64,000 bases of DNA from Brachionus plicatilis (GCA_010279815.1 QEOQ01000014.1:124001-188000); one strand, 5' to 3'; shown: positions 33,947 to 44,345, counted from the first letter of the stretch. A program made the numbers and translations. Notes: generated from the sequence alone by a model not told the origin.

Positions 33947-34010
33947 CAATCCCTTGCTTGAAATTACATCTTGAAACATTTTTATTTTATAATGAGCGTC
34001 CATAACTCTG

Positions 34011-34171
34011 AATTTTATTTACAAAAAATTTTGAATTAATTTGAGTTATTAAGCATGACTTCAAAGAAATATAATAATTAATTAATAAAATAAAACGTTC
34101 TGTTTTAAGAAAATAATGAATGGATTTTAATCTATTTGAAAGATTTTTTTTAAAAGTATTCTACATAAAGA
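34011..34171 (+). repeat. Inverted repeat, left arm
   Basis: About 160 bp almost identical to the complement of 35841-36001; only one or two differences seen. The arms bracket 1.67 kb containing the channel pseudogene, the tRNA-Gly-like array and tRNA-Lys. Confidence 0.88.
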
Positions 34172-34714
34172 ACTATAACTATAACTGGGACACTACTTTA
34201 ATTGATAGATTTCTTTGGTAATTTATTGTCATTAAATTGAAAAAAAAAATTTTTTTAAGATAACTTAAAATTTTTGATTAGAAATCAACATTTGATCATA
34301 AATTTTAATTTTCCATACGCAAAAACACTATTTCAAATACGATTTTTTTTTTAAATTAATCAAAATATTTTTATTTTTAAATATAAATATTAAAAAAATT
34401 TATTTACTAAAAGTATATTTATTAAAATAAATTACCTAACTTTTCCTAAATTTTTCATTTATGGTAGATCTGATCGTTTTTAATATAGCTTCAATTTATT
34501 AATTAAAAAGAATATTAATAAAAACGACACAGAGTCATATTTAAAATAAAAAAGAAAATAATATTTATTGATTTTACATATACAGCGGTTATATAAAAAT
34601 CATAACGCCAGCCGGCCTTGTCGCCCGTGTCGGCCAAGCCGTCCGTTCGTTTATATGAATCAAGATAGGAAAACTTTGGGGGAAAGAAAAAGTGGACAGA
34701 TTAAAGGATGGACA

Positions 34715-34985
34715 GATTGAGAGATTTAACTGTTTTTCAATTTGTAACATGAATTCTTTCATTCCAGAATTTTCAGTAAATTTTTTCTAAAAATTCATCA
34801 ATGGCAAAAAAGTTTACCACCCATTCACAATTTCATCTGAATTTTTTTTCAGAAATGAAGCCATAGATAATGTGATTCATAAATGGTATAAAGATGTCTA
34901 TGGTGACTCAATGAATAAGCTAATTGGTGATTGTCAATATGAGCTGGTATCATGCAATCATTTTCCAAAGTGGTTTGCTATTTAA
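34715..34985 (+). pseudogene. Broken DEG/ENaC channel fragment
   Basis: Plus-strand translation gives CNMNSFIPEFSVNFF, a stop codon, then KVYHPFT, then RNEAIDNVIHKWYKDVYGDS and MNKLIGDCQYELVSCN, about 85 residues aligning with the post-TM1 part of the channel at 45.0-46.5 kb. It resembles that gene more than the one at 2.6-4.0 kb. There is an in-frame stop and no membrane segments, so it is a dead partial copy in the opposite orientation to both intact genes. Confidence 0.9.
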
Positions 34986-35207
34986 AATTTTCAAATATTT
35001 CAAAAGCACTTCCAAAAAGCTGGAGCAAATGATTCGTAATCTATTTAAAATTAATTAAAGAAATTAACTTTTAACAAGGCAATAAAAATAATAATCTTAA
35101 ATAACCATATTTGTTACAATAAAGTTTTTTTCTCTTGTGTGTAAATTTGATCGCTCATTGCAATGAAATATAAATTTTTAGTTTTAGATAAGAATAAAAT
35201 TATGACA

Positions 35208-35561
35208 GGCACTGGTAGTTCAGTGGAAGAACACTTTCCTGTCGAACGGGTGGCCTGGGATCAAGACCTGGGCTACCTGAAACACGGGTGGCCAGACAGC
35301 TTTGTCTGGATCACCTGAAACACGGGTGGCCAGACAATTTGTCCGGGTCACCTGAAACACGGGTGGCCAGACAATTTGTCCGGGTCACCTGAAACACGGG
35401 TGGCCAGACAATTTGTCCGGGTCACCTGAAACACGGGTGGCCAGACAATTTGTCCGGGTCACCTGAAACACGGGTGGCCAGACAGCTAGTCTGGATCACC
35501 TGAAACAACGGGTGAGTCGGAAAAATAACTATTGGTTAATTCTCCAACCAGTGCCTTTTTT
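35208..35561 (+). ncRNA. tRNA-Gly-like RNA locus expanded by a 37-bp hairpin array
   Basis: The first about 50 bases align with tRNA-Gly: acceptor GGCACTGG, then TAGTTCAGTGGAAGAAC, whose D stem GTTC/GAAC is perfect, then a degenerate anticodon arm. The 3' end TTGGTTAATTCTCCAACC then AGTGCC resembles the T arm plus acceptor, and GGCACTGG pairs perfectly with CCAGTGCC (8 bp). A T-run (35556-35561) follows. Between them (about 35238-35512) are six tandem units at 37-38 bp spacing (GGG at 35286, 35324, 35361, 35398, 35435, 35472), plus a tRNA-derived first unit and a partial last one. Each unit folds as GGTGGCCAGAC-loop-GTCNGGNTCACC with a CTGAAACAC linker. Outer units (loops AGCTTT, AGCTA) have a fully paired upper stem; central ones have one A-C mismatch. 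The tRNA-Gly anticodon is lost, so it is not a working glycine tRNA. Transcription is inferred. Confidence 0.7.
35279..35509 (+). repeat. 37-bp tandem array inside the tRNA-Gly-like locus
   Basis: Six units; four central ones identical (loop AATTT), the first and last variant (AGCTTT and AGCTA loops with GTCTGGATCACC). The homogeneous centre with variant edges is usual for arrays growing by unequal exchange. Confidence 0.95.
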
Positions 35562-35744
35562 ATCTTAAAATTAAATAATTAAGTATCAATTGAATCAAGA
35601 CTCATTTAAAATAATGATTTTTTTGTTAAAATTGGATAAAATTGAAAGCATAATTTTTAATTATTTAGTCTTTTATTATAATTGAATTAAAAGCTATTTA
35701 TATAATAAATAATAAAAGAAAATTAATAGTAATTTTAAATGTAA

Positions 35745-35817
35745 GCCCGGTTAGCTCAGTCGGTAGAGCGTGAGACTTTTAATCTCAAGGCCAAGGGTTC
35801 GAGCCCCTTATCGGGCG
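35745..35817 (+). tRNA. tRNA-Lys (anticodon UUU)
   Basis: 73-base cloverleaf: acceptor GCCCGGT/ATCGGGC, A box TTAGCTCAGTCGG, anticodon loop CTTTTAA between GAGA and TCTC, B box GGTTCGAGCCC, discriminator G. Two more copies lie on the minus strand at 41620 and 47899. Confidence 0.98.
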
Positions 35818-35840
35818 GATTTTTTTCTATACTATGCGAT

Positions 35841-36001
35841 TCTTTATGTAGAATACTTTTAAAAAAAATCTTTCAAATAGATTAAAATCCATTCATTATT
35901 TTCTTAAAACAGAACGTTTTATTTTATTAATTAATTATTAAATTTCTTTGAAGTCATGCTTAATAACTCAAATTAATTCAAAATTTTTTGTAAATAAAAT
36001 T
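35841..36001 (-). repeat. Inverted repeat, right arm
   Basis: Complement of 34011-34171; see that entry. It starts just after tRNA-Lys. Confidence 0.88.
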
Positions 36002-36038
36002 AGGTAATTTAGTATAAAATATAAAAGTTTATTGATAA

Positions 36039-36077
36039 GCACTGGTGGTTCAGTGGTAGAATGCTCGCCTGCCACGC
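36039..36077 (+). pseudogene. 5' half of tRNA-Gly
   Basis: The first 39 bases of tRNA-Gly(GCC), including A box and anticodon GCC, are intact, then the sequence breaks off into unrelated A-rich DNA. It lacks the B box and acceptor 3' strand. Confidence 0.93.
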
Positions 36078-36109
36078 AAAAAACATTTTTTGTTTATCAA
36101 TATATACAC

Positions 36110-36225
36110 AGAATTGCTAAAAAGTCACAAGTTTCAACTCAAGTCCAAGTCCGGACTTTTTTTTTTAATTTTCTTTCAAAAGTCCAAGTCCAGGCTTTAA
36201 AATTTTGAATACTGAAGAAGAATTG
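36110..36225. repeat. AAGTC-rich inverted-repeat element, copy 2 (partial)
   Basis: Contains AAGTCACAAGTTTCAACTC and AAGTCCAAGTCCGGACTT, and TTTTGAATACTGAAGAAGAA, whose complement is at 63.13-63.16 kb. Only one end resembles the family terminus. Confidence 0.6.
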
Positions 36226-37165
36226 GGAAGATATTTATGCTTTAGTTGCACTTTTCAAATTGTTCCATTTCAAGGGCTCAAGTTAATTTTATGTTATCGA
36301 TTTCTATAAAGTTAATAACGATCTTGTAATTCTAGGTCTTTAAGGATTTCAACATAGAATAATCATTTAGCTTTACTGTTCGCCTCTTCCAGGCAAAAAT
36401 CAACCAAAAGTGAACGAATCTCTTAACAAGCCTGAGAAAAGCAATAAACTTTTCACTCCAGGAAGCCCAGAGCTCAATTCGTTTGGCGAATTATCATTTT
36501 CTTATTTTTTTTCTCAATTTATCAATTTTTTTTCACTCAACAACTTTGTGGTGTACTTTTTCATCTTTTAATATATGAAAATTGTATTTTGAAAAAATAA
36601 TTCAATTTTGAAAAAGAATGAAAAAATGCGATGTTTCAAATTTATTTAAAAAAAAAAATAACTGGGAGTTACTTTTGCAATCATAAATTTTACATTGAAA
36701 TTAAATAGATTACATCAAATATAGAATATTTAGTTTTTATCGTTTTAAAACAAAAATCTTTAAATTTTTTTTATTTTTTTATACAAATTAGAAAATGACT
36801 TTCTGTAAAAAAAAGACAAAAATTTTATCTGATTTACTTATTTTATAAATTGATCATAATTATTAGAAAAAAAAATAATCAAAATACTCTTACATTTTAA
36901 TATCTCAGATATTTAAAAGTTTTAAAATATAACTTCTGACTTTTTTTAAAATTTTTATTCCAAATACTATCATTTTCTTTGGTGTTTCAATGGATATCCT
37001 TTGAAAACATTCATTTTACACCATTTGATTTTTGTTAAAAATCTTTTTGCATGTAAAAAAATCCCATCATTTTATTTAAACCAGGTGTTTTTTTTTGATG
37101 ATAGTTTTTAAAAGATACCTTTTCCAGTAGATAAAGAATTATTTAAATATATTAGGGCCTTTTAA
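36226..37165. other. AT-rich spacer
   Basis: No coding frame, RNA gene or named repeat seen. 36700-36760 and 37905-37975 share inverted words around ATCGTTTTAAAACAAAAATC, so some of this flanks a duplicated block. Confidence 0.4.
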
Positions 37166-37670
37166 ATAGTAGTAGTAGTAGTAGTTCTTGTTGCGACACC
37201 TAACATGTAGATTTTCTGAGCCCATCACCGCCAATTGGCCGCGTGGAGCTGTAGCAGCCGATTCCATTGAACTTATCTAAAGCCATTTTAAATTTAGCAG
37301 TTGACTTGGATTTCACCACATTTTCTGGCAGCTTATTCCAATGCGGAACTACTCTATTTGAGAAAAATACATGTCTGGCACTTACTGCAGCAGCAAAATC
37401 GTTTCTAATTTGAGCTGGGAAACTTTCTCTATGGACTCTGATGCTATTTCCTCTTAACGCCCCGGCTGGTCCCTTGTTTTCTGATTTATTCACTAGATTC
37501 TTGACCAAGCTTACCATTTCTACTCCATTCACTAATTTGTACATTTCAATCAAGTCCCATCTCACTCTTCTTTTACTCAGCTTTGTCAGTCCTAATTTTT
37601 TCAGCCTCATTTCATACGGACAAAGATTTTTTTTATTTTTAAACATTTCTTGGTTTGTTTAGTAAAAAAC
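37166..37670 (-). mobile_element. Jockey/CR1-like LINE, C-terminal end, with CTA tail
   Basis: Minus-strand frame 37200-37646 encodes the end of a LINE reverse transcriptase: MRLKKLGLTKLSKRRVRWDL, then EMYKLVNGVEMV, and FFSNRVVPHWNKLPENVVKS. It stops at a TAG in the GGTGATGGGC region and is followed by a CTA trinucleotide run (37167-37185), the microsatellite tail. The retained part is open without stops, so the insertion may be recent, but the 5' end including the active site is missing. Confidence 0.85.
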
Positions 37671-38045
37671 ACTTTAGTTCAAAAATGGAACTTATTTTTC
37701 CACATTATATAAGCCATTCACCTACTTGAAAAATTTAGAGTCCCATGCTTTTAAAATTATTTTGAATACTTTTTTAAAAGGCTGTTTAACATTTTTTAGT
37801 AAAAAAATTCTAATTCAATCTATTCTTAGATTTTCTATATTTTTAAAAACATTTATCATTTTTTAAAGAAAGCTATTTTCTAATTTGTATAAAAAATAAA
37901 TAAAATTTAAAGATTTTTGTTTTAAAACGATAAAAACTAAATATTTAATGTTTGATGTAATCTATTTTTTTTCAATGTAATTAGATTGCAAAAGATATTC
38001 CCAGTTTTTTTTTTTTTTTTTTTTAAATCATTTTTGGATGTCGTG

Positions 38046-38410
38046 TTTTGACAGCAAAAAATCTGCTTTCTACACCCAAAAAAAGATTATCACAACCAAA
38101 CCGTAAAAAAAAAATTTGGTTCGTGCCAAATTGCATTTCAAAGCCATCTTTGATCTTCCACTTCGGACACATCATTATGCCTGCATTGTTAATCAAAATG
38201 TCTATTCTTTCCTCTTGAGCGATTATCTTCTTGGAAAACTGCTCGACAGAATCCTAAGAAGCTTTGGCTGTATCTCGAAAAATCATTTTTTTTGATTTAT
38301 AAATAAATTTATTCATTTTTAAAAAATTGAGCACTTTTGATCAGGAATTTTTTTTTGGTTGTGAAAATCTTTTTTTTGGGTGTAGAAAGCAGATTTTTTA
38401 TTATCAAAAG
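38046..38410. mobile_element. Inverted-repeat element carrying a captured dehydrogenase fragment
   Basis: Arms of about 55-60 bp (left 38046-38105, right about 38350-38410) share AAAAAATCTGCTTTCTACAC and CACAACCAAA-type blocks in inverted orientation. Between them is a piece of a host short-chain dehydrogenase gene. No transposase. The layout resembles pack-type gene-capturing DNA transposons. Confidence 0.75.
38128..38284 (-). pseudogene. Captured retinol-dehydrogenase-like (SDR) exon fragment
   Basis: Minus-strand translation gives RDTAKAS, a stop codon, then DSVEQFSKKIIAQEERIDIL and INNAGIMMCPKWKIKDGFEM and QFGTNQ. NNAG is the structural motif of short-chain dehydrogenases, and the NNAGIMMCP...DGFEMQFG context is that of RDH11/12/13-type retinol dehydrogenases. 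One nonsense codon, no cofactor or catalytic YxxxK segment; it cannot work as an enzyme. Confidence 0.85.
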
Positions 38411-38618
38411 GTTTTTTCCATAATTTTTTCATGCTTTTTCAAAATTGTATGAATTCATTAAAAGACGAAAAAATACACCATGATTATGTAAATATTTAAA
38501 AAAAAAAATCTTATATTTTTTGGCTTTTAATTCAATTTTAATAAGCAAAAGTGATCTTAAATTTTATTTTCTTTGATTATTTGAAAATTAAAAAAATAAC
38601 TAATTTCTAATAATTTAT

Positions 38619-41491
38619 TCAAAATCTTGGCTCTAAATCGACATAAACATCATCAATAGTATGTAGAGTCAATTCAGCTACTTTAACAATATCATCTAAT
38701 TTTTTGCTAGATCTAATTTTAAATCTTCTCACTACACTTGTTAAAATAATTTTTAATTCCATCATAGCAAACTTTTGTCCGATGCAATTTCTTCTACCTG
38801 CCGAAAACGGTATATAGCAATACGGATGCTTGTTTATCTCACTCTCATTTAAAAATCTATCCGGATCAAATTTTTCCGGCTTGGCAAAAAAGCGCTCATC
38901 TCTGTGAATCGAACAAACTGCAATTATCACTGGATCATTTTTCTTAAATTTATGATTTCCGATGACACAGTCTTCGGTGATTGTTCGTCCTATATAAGGC
39001 ACCGGTGGGTACAAACGCATTGATTCTTTAATAACACAGTCCAAATACTTCAATTTACGCAGATCACTTGAGGTTAGTTGCTTATTGCTTTGCTCTTTGG
39101 AAGAAATAAAATAAAATTTCAAAACTAAGTTTTTTCTTACCTAATTCTTGTTCAATTTCTTGGTAAAGTTTTTGCTGAACTTTTTGATTCTCAGCCAAAA
39201 GAAGAATAGTCCAGGCTAAGCCTGAAGCAGTTGTATCATGTCCCTCGAACATAAAAGTATCGACTTCTTCTTGAATATCTTGAAAAGTCAGCGCTGAATC
39301 GCTTCTCTTGGCCATTAGCAAAATATCCAAGAATGCAAATTTTTTTTTAGATTCCAAATTTAAATCATCGAATTCAGTGTCTCTTTTAAGTATTATGTCC
39401 TTGGTAAATTTGTGAAGCACATTGAGACATTTTTTAAACTCTTTACCAGGCTCTGTTTTGTAATAAACAAAGTCTGACCAATACCAGGGAGCATTGAACC
39501 GATCGTTCAATAATTTAGAAGCCCTTCACAATAAATATGTCAAATAAAGATATAAATTTTAAAAGGAAGATTTATATCTAAATTTTTTATTGTATCACTA
39601 AAAATACAAAAAAATTATTTTCCTAACAACTTTTATTTTTGTTTAATTTTCTATCACTGATAAATTTTCAACACTCTTTTTCTTGAATTTGAAAAAAAAA
39701 TTATTGAAATAAAAAATTTATTTTCTTGAAATCAAAATATTGTATTAGATGATCTTGAATAAGAATTATTTGGCGAATGTAATGTCAATTTCTTCAATAT
39801 AAATGCTACATGCATTTAGAATAACTTTTTAAATATAAAAAACTGTTTTTATTTAAAAAACTCTTTTTGATATAAGAATTGTTTCCAACATTATAATTTT
39901 TTACCAAACACTAAAATTTTTGATTTTGGAAAGTTTAAAATATTTAAATTACTTTTTCGAATTTAAAAAAAAAAGTATTTTACATTAAAAAAGTTTATAT
40001 AATGATAATATTTTTTTTTATTGAAAAATTCTTTTAACAAAAAAAAGATTTTTATCAAGCTAAAAAAAATATAATTGCAATCCGCTAAAAATACGTAAAA
40101 CCACCAGTTGACACCAAGCTATTTCAAATAAGACAATTAATTTGATTTTATAAATAGTTTAAAATATTTAAATATCTTTAACTTAAATTTTAATTTTGTT
40201 TGCTTATCCACCTTTATTGACATCACATTCGCCAAATAATTCTTATTCAAGATCATTTAATACAATATTTTGATTTCAAGAGAAGAAATTTTTTATTTCA
40301 ATAATTTTTTATTCAAATTCAAGAAAAAAAATAGAGAGCTGAAAATTTGTCAAAAAAATTTTAAAAATTTTTTAAATAACTTTTTGTCAATAAGTGAATC
40401 TAATTGGAAACAAAGACTATTGCTTAGAATTCACTACAATTAGCCTTTTTAATTTTTTTAAACATATTTTTTATGAAGAGAATTGAGCTAAATCTTAAAT
40501 TCTGGTGTTAATCAATACTATTAAAACGAATCAGAATTTTTAACATTTTGTTCAACAAAATTTTTAAAAATTCTAAAAATAAAATTATTATATAAATAAG
40601 TGATAAAATCAACAATTAGAGTTATTTTAAATTAACATTCCATTTTAAAAGTATAAATAAAAAATTTTAAAAAATTTTATTGTTTTTCATTACCTGTCCA
40701 CACATGATACATATTCCAAATTGGCACTTTTTTGCGACTCTAAATTAACGCCCATTGCAGTTTCGCAAATAACATCCAAAGTACATAATTTAGATTCTTT
40801 GAAGATTTCGATTTTTGTCTTATTTTTGAGTAAATATTCAAATTTCTGAACTAACAATTCAGCGTGTTCATTCATTATTTCATTAAACTTTTCCAATATT
40901 TCAAAATGATAAGCCTTGGTAAGAAGTCTTCGTCTCGAGTACCATTTTTCAGCCTCACTTTTAAATAAAAATTCCATTAAAATGATTTTTTCTATTCAAG
41001 TGAAGACAAACCTGGTAAGTAACCCAGTGCCAAGCCAAGGATGAACAAGATTATACTGCCATGATTTTTTTGTGTGCTGAGATGAAGTAAAAAAGGCGTC
41101 GACAATGTTGCAATGGTGAACTATTGCGACGGGCAGTGTACCTAAAATGTTAAATTTAAAAATTAAAAAAAAATACTTTTAGAAAAATACCAATCCACAA
41201 GCACCAGAATGGTTCATTTTTGAATCTTTTGCTAAGTTCAAGAAAGAAATCATAAAGTTCTAAATTTTGAAAAAATAAAATTTTAATGATTTTAAAAAAA
41301 ATTTAATTTTAATAATTTTCTTTACCAGTTCTTTTTTTAGTAAGATGGAATTTATGTCCAACAAATGGAACGATAGGCAAATGTTTAATATCTTTTTTAC
41401 GGCGAAAATCGCCAATGTATTTCAAAATAATTTTGATAAATTTCAAAAAAATGATTAAGATTAAAATAAAAAGTATTTGAGAAGCCAACAT
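38619..41491 (-). CDS. Cytochrome P450, CYP4-type clan, six exons
   Basis: Exons 41326-41491, 41191-41259, 41012-41141, 40694-40957, 39141-39523 and 38619-39094 join with matching phases to 495 residues, normal P450 length. The N-terminus MLASQILFILILIIFLKF is the ER membrane anchor. EEVDTFMFEGHDTT (about 295-308) is the I-helix motif in the form diagnostic of the CYP4 family. ESMR (361-364) is the K-helix ExxR, PEKFDPDRF the perf region, and FSAGRRNCIG (Cys about 441) the haem-thiolate loop. It should be a microsomal monooxygenase, probably acting on fatty acids or related lipids as CYP4 enzymes do; the substrate is inference. Introns are about 50-65 bp except intron 4 (1.17 kb), which holds a foldback transposon. 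It sits at the centre of the mirror-image Pol III cluster. Confidence 0.95.
39560..40352. mobile_element. Foldback element in P450 intron 4
   Basis: Arms of about 140 bp (39655-39790 and about 40214-40352) are inverted copies (shared words include GATCTTGAATAAGAATTATT, ATTTGGCGAATGT and GAAATCAAAATATTGTATTA). Related single-arm or deleted copies lie at 42570-42765 and 54800-55050. Non-coding. Confidence 0.75.
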
Positions 41492-41619
41492 TTTTGAAAT
41501 TTTTGCTTATTTATGAAACTAAGATTTTTTTCCATAAATTTAAAAGGCGGAGAATATGTAATCAATGCAAATGCATGTAGTACTGTATGTTAAATTGTTA
41601 AAAAATGCTATAAAAAATT

Positions 41620-41692
41620 CGCCCGATAAGGGGCTCGAACCCTTGGCCTTGAGATTAAAAGTCTCACGCTCTACCGACTGAGCTAACCGGGC
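41620..41692 (-). tRNA. tRNA-Lys (anticodon UUU)
   Basis: Same 73-base sequence as at 35745, inverted. It lies 128 bp upstream of the P450 start on the same strand. Its upstream flank (AATGATTAG, then AGCAA) resembles that of the third copy at 47899 more than that of the plus-strand copy. Confidence 0.98.
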
Positions 41693-42569
41693 TTGCTATT
41701 CTAATCATTATCTAGTCTTTTTATTAATTATTTTTTAAATAGCCTTTAATTCAAAATTAGCACTATTATAATTATAAAAATATTTAAAAAAAATTTAAAT
41801 TATTTTAATAACTTTGTGAAAAAGTACAAGAAAATGATTGGAAAATATTATATTTACCATTTAGCTGCATAATTACTGTATTTTAGCTTGAAGATCATTA
41901 TTATTAATTCTAAAAATTTTCTAATTTTTAAAAATCAAAAATAATTTTTATTCTAGGTAAAGACCGAATAACAATTCATTTTAAGTGTTCTAATAGAAAT
42001 TAAAATAAAACAGAAAACTGATAAAAATTTGATTTAGTTTTTTCAAAAAAAATTTATAAAGATAATCGTAACAAATAATTCAAATTTGACCACGGAATCT
42101 GTAATAAATTAGACCAAAATTTTTTGCCAATGATTGATTTTTTTTGAAAATAATACTAGGAACCTAAACTACCTGATGATGGAAATCGGTAAAAAACAAC
42201 CTTCAAAAGTTGTCATCCCTTTAAAAAAATTAAGCTCTATTTCATTTTAATATGAATCTAGTATGTTGCTTGTTGGGTTTCTACAAATTGGACTTTTGAA
42301 ATTTTATCTCTTAAAAATATTTTTTAAGAAATTCCTTTAGTAAACCTTTATTATTTTGAATTTTTTCTTTAATATTTTTGATAACCAACCTTAGCGAGTG
42401 AGCAAAACATCTTAAATGATTGAATTGTCTTTCTTTTTAATTTAATAACTTTATCAAAAAATTCATAAACCAAAAAGTCTAAAATAAAAATAAAAAAATT
42501 AAAATTGGCTAGAAATTGTTTTTGTTACTAAAATTATTTTTTTTCCCTAAAATAAATTTCCTCAATTTA

Positions 42570-42765
42570 AATTTAAAAAACTGTTTTGATTTAAAAAAAT
42601 CTTTTCATACAAAAACCATTTTGATATAAGAATTGTTTCCAAAATTATAAATTTTTTTTCCAAACACTAAATTTCTTGATTTTGTAAATTTAAAAATATT
42701 TAAATTATTTTTTCGAATAAAAAAAAACCACCAGTTGACGCCAAGCTATTTCAAATAAGACAAAA
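42570..42765 (+). repeat. Deleted copy of the P450-intron foldback element
   Basis: Direct-repeat similarity to 39840-39970 joined to 40095-40130 (shared words GATATAAGAATTGTTTCCAA and ACGCCAAGCTATTTCAAATA), lacking the piece in between. Confidence 0.7.
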
Positions 42766-42929
42766 AGAAACGAGAAAGACCAGCAAAATCAACTAAGGCA
42801 TTCTCCAGAAATTTAAATACTAAATAAGTCACCAAATATTTTATTTCTTAAAATTATATTAAAAAAATTGGAATCTAAATATTATCAATAATTATATTCA
42901 AAATCTAATTATTCATCATTTCGTTTTTA

Positions 42930-43400
42930 TTTTTTTTATTAATACTCTTAAAATAAAAAAAAATGAAAGCCTAGAACACCCGGTATTCCCAGGCGGTCAC
43001 CCATCCAAGTACTAACCGGGCTCGACGTTGCTTAACTTCGGTGATCGGACGAGAACCGGTGCATTCAACGTGATATGGTCCTAGGCAAGCTTTAACTATT
43101 TTTTACTCATAATTCAATTGTTTAAATTTTAAAAATTAAAATTTATAATTTTTATCAAAATAAATTCAAAATAAAGATGCTGAATTTTGATTTTATTTTT
43201 TTGAAATTAAATAAAAATATCGTTTTAATTTTAGAAAATTTTTGCTATATATAAAAGTTTTCTCTATTTTTGAATCACTTTTAAAAACAAATCATTTAAG
43301 AAGTATGTATTTTCTTAAATTGTTTATTTGGTCACTTCAATGAAGAGGGCATCGGTGTTGAGCTAGTCTTTGTTATGACAGTGCTCTACTGAGGCTGAGT
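42930..43400 (-). repeat. Inverted segmental duplication, right arm (with 5S gene)
   Basis: Complement of 32950-33430; see that entry. Confidence 0.85.
42967..43086 (-). rRNA. 5S ribosomal RNA
   Basis: Second 5S gene, 120 bases, inverted relative to the first. Differences include ACCGGTTC preceded by TGC instead of TAC in the ACACCGG region. Terminal stem and internal control region are intact. Confidence 0.97.
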
Positions 43401-43982
43401 AGTGGCTTTTTTTAATTAATTTAAAATGAAAAAACAATTTGTAAACTTCTTTAGAAAAAGAGCGGAAAATCTGCTATTTAGTTCTGACCTTGGAGGTCAA
43501 CAAAAATTTAATCGATTAGAGTAGTTAAATTTAATTTTAGAACTTTTTTCAATAAAATTTTAAGTAATCTTTTTTGTATAAGTTTAAAAATCAAATTTCA
43601 TTTAATCAAAAATTTAGCCTAGGTTTAAAATGAGACTGTATAATTTCTGTTCATATTTTGGTAAAAGTACTGTTAGATTTAATAATAAGAAAATTATTAT
43701 TTTTTGTTTATATGCATTTTTTATGAAAGATATTTTTCATTTAAATATTTTGAATTTTTTTATTACAAATTATTTTATATTCTTATTACTTTTTAAATAT
43801 TTAAAATAAATTTGGTAAAAAAAATTATTCATTGAATATAAATTTTTTTTAATAGCCAAATTTATTATTATTTTTGTTAAATTAATAGTTTTAAATATTA
43901 AAAATTTTATTTTTGTTTTATTAATTAAATAAATGAAGTGTTAACCAGTCTGTTATGACAGGGACGCTTGCCTTTTGATAAA

Positions 43983-44128
43983 ATTTGTTTTAAAAGTCCA
44001 AAAAAAATTCCAAGTCATTTAAAAAAAAATTTTAAATTTAAAAAAAAAAATTAAAGTCTTTGGTCGGCCTGAAAAAAAAAATCTGGACTTGGACATGACT
44101 TGAGACTTGTGACTTTCAAACAACTCTC
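43983..44128. repeat. AAGTC-rich inverted-repeat element, copy 3
   Basis: From TTTTAAAAGTCC on the left to GACTTGTGACTTTCAAACAA and CTCT on the right, the latter the full terminal sequence of the family. The interior has AAGTC words and a CTGGACTTGGACATGACTTG segment. Confidence 0.65.
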
Positions 44129-44274
44129 CTTTGAAGTACTTAGAACTTAAATATTTTTTAATTTTATTATTATAAATCTTTAGTAAGAAGAACCCTCATG
44201 AATTTATTTTTTAAATGCTTTGTTACAAAGCATTTTTTCATTTTCATTGTCACAAAAAATTTTATTTGAAAAAA

Positions 44275-44345
44275 TGCACTGGCCGGGAATCGAACCCGGG
44301 CCGCCCGCGTGGCAGGCGAGCATTCTACCACTGAACCACCAGTGC
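44275..44345 (-). tRNA. tRNA-Gly (anticodon GCC)
   Basis: Inverted copy of the tRNA-Gly at 32575, intact in all stems and both promoter boxes, followed on its strand by a T-run. Confidence 0.98.

Noticed and set aside
35279..35509. CRISPR-like array
   Set aside because: Units are contiguous with no unique spacers, the locus is in a eukaryote, and the flanks are tRNA-derived. It is a tandem repeat inside a tRNA-like scaffold.
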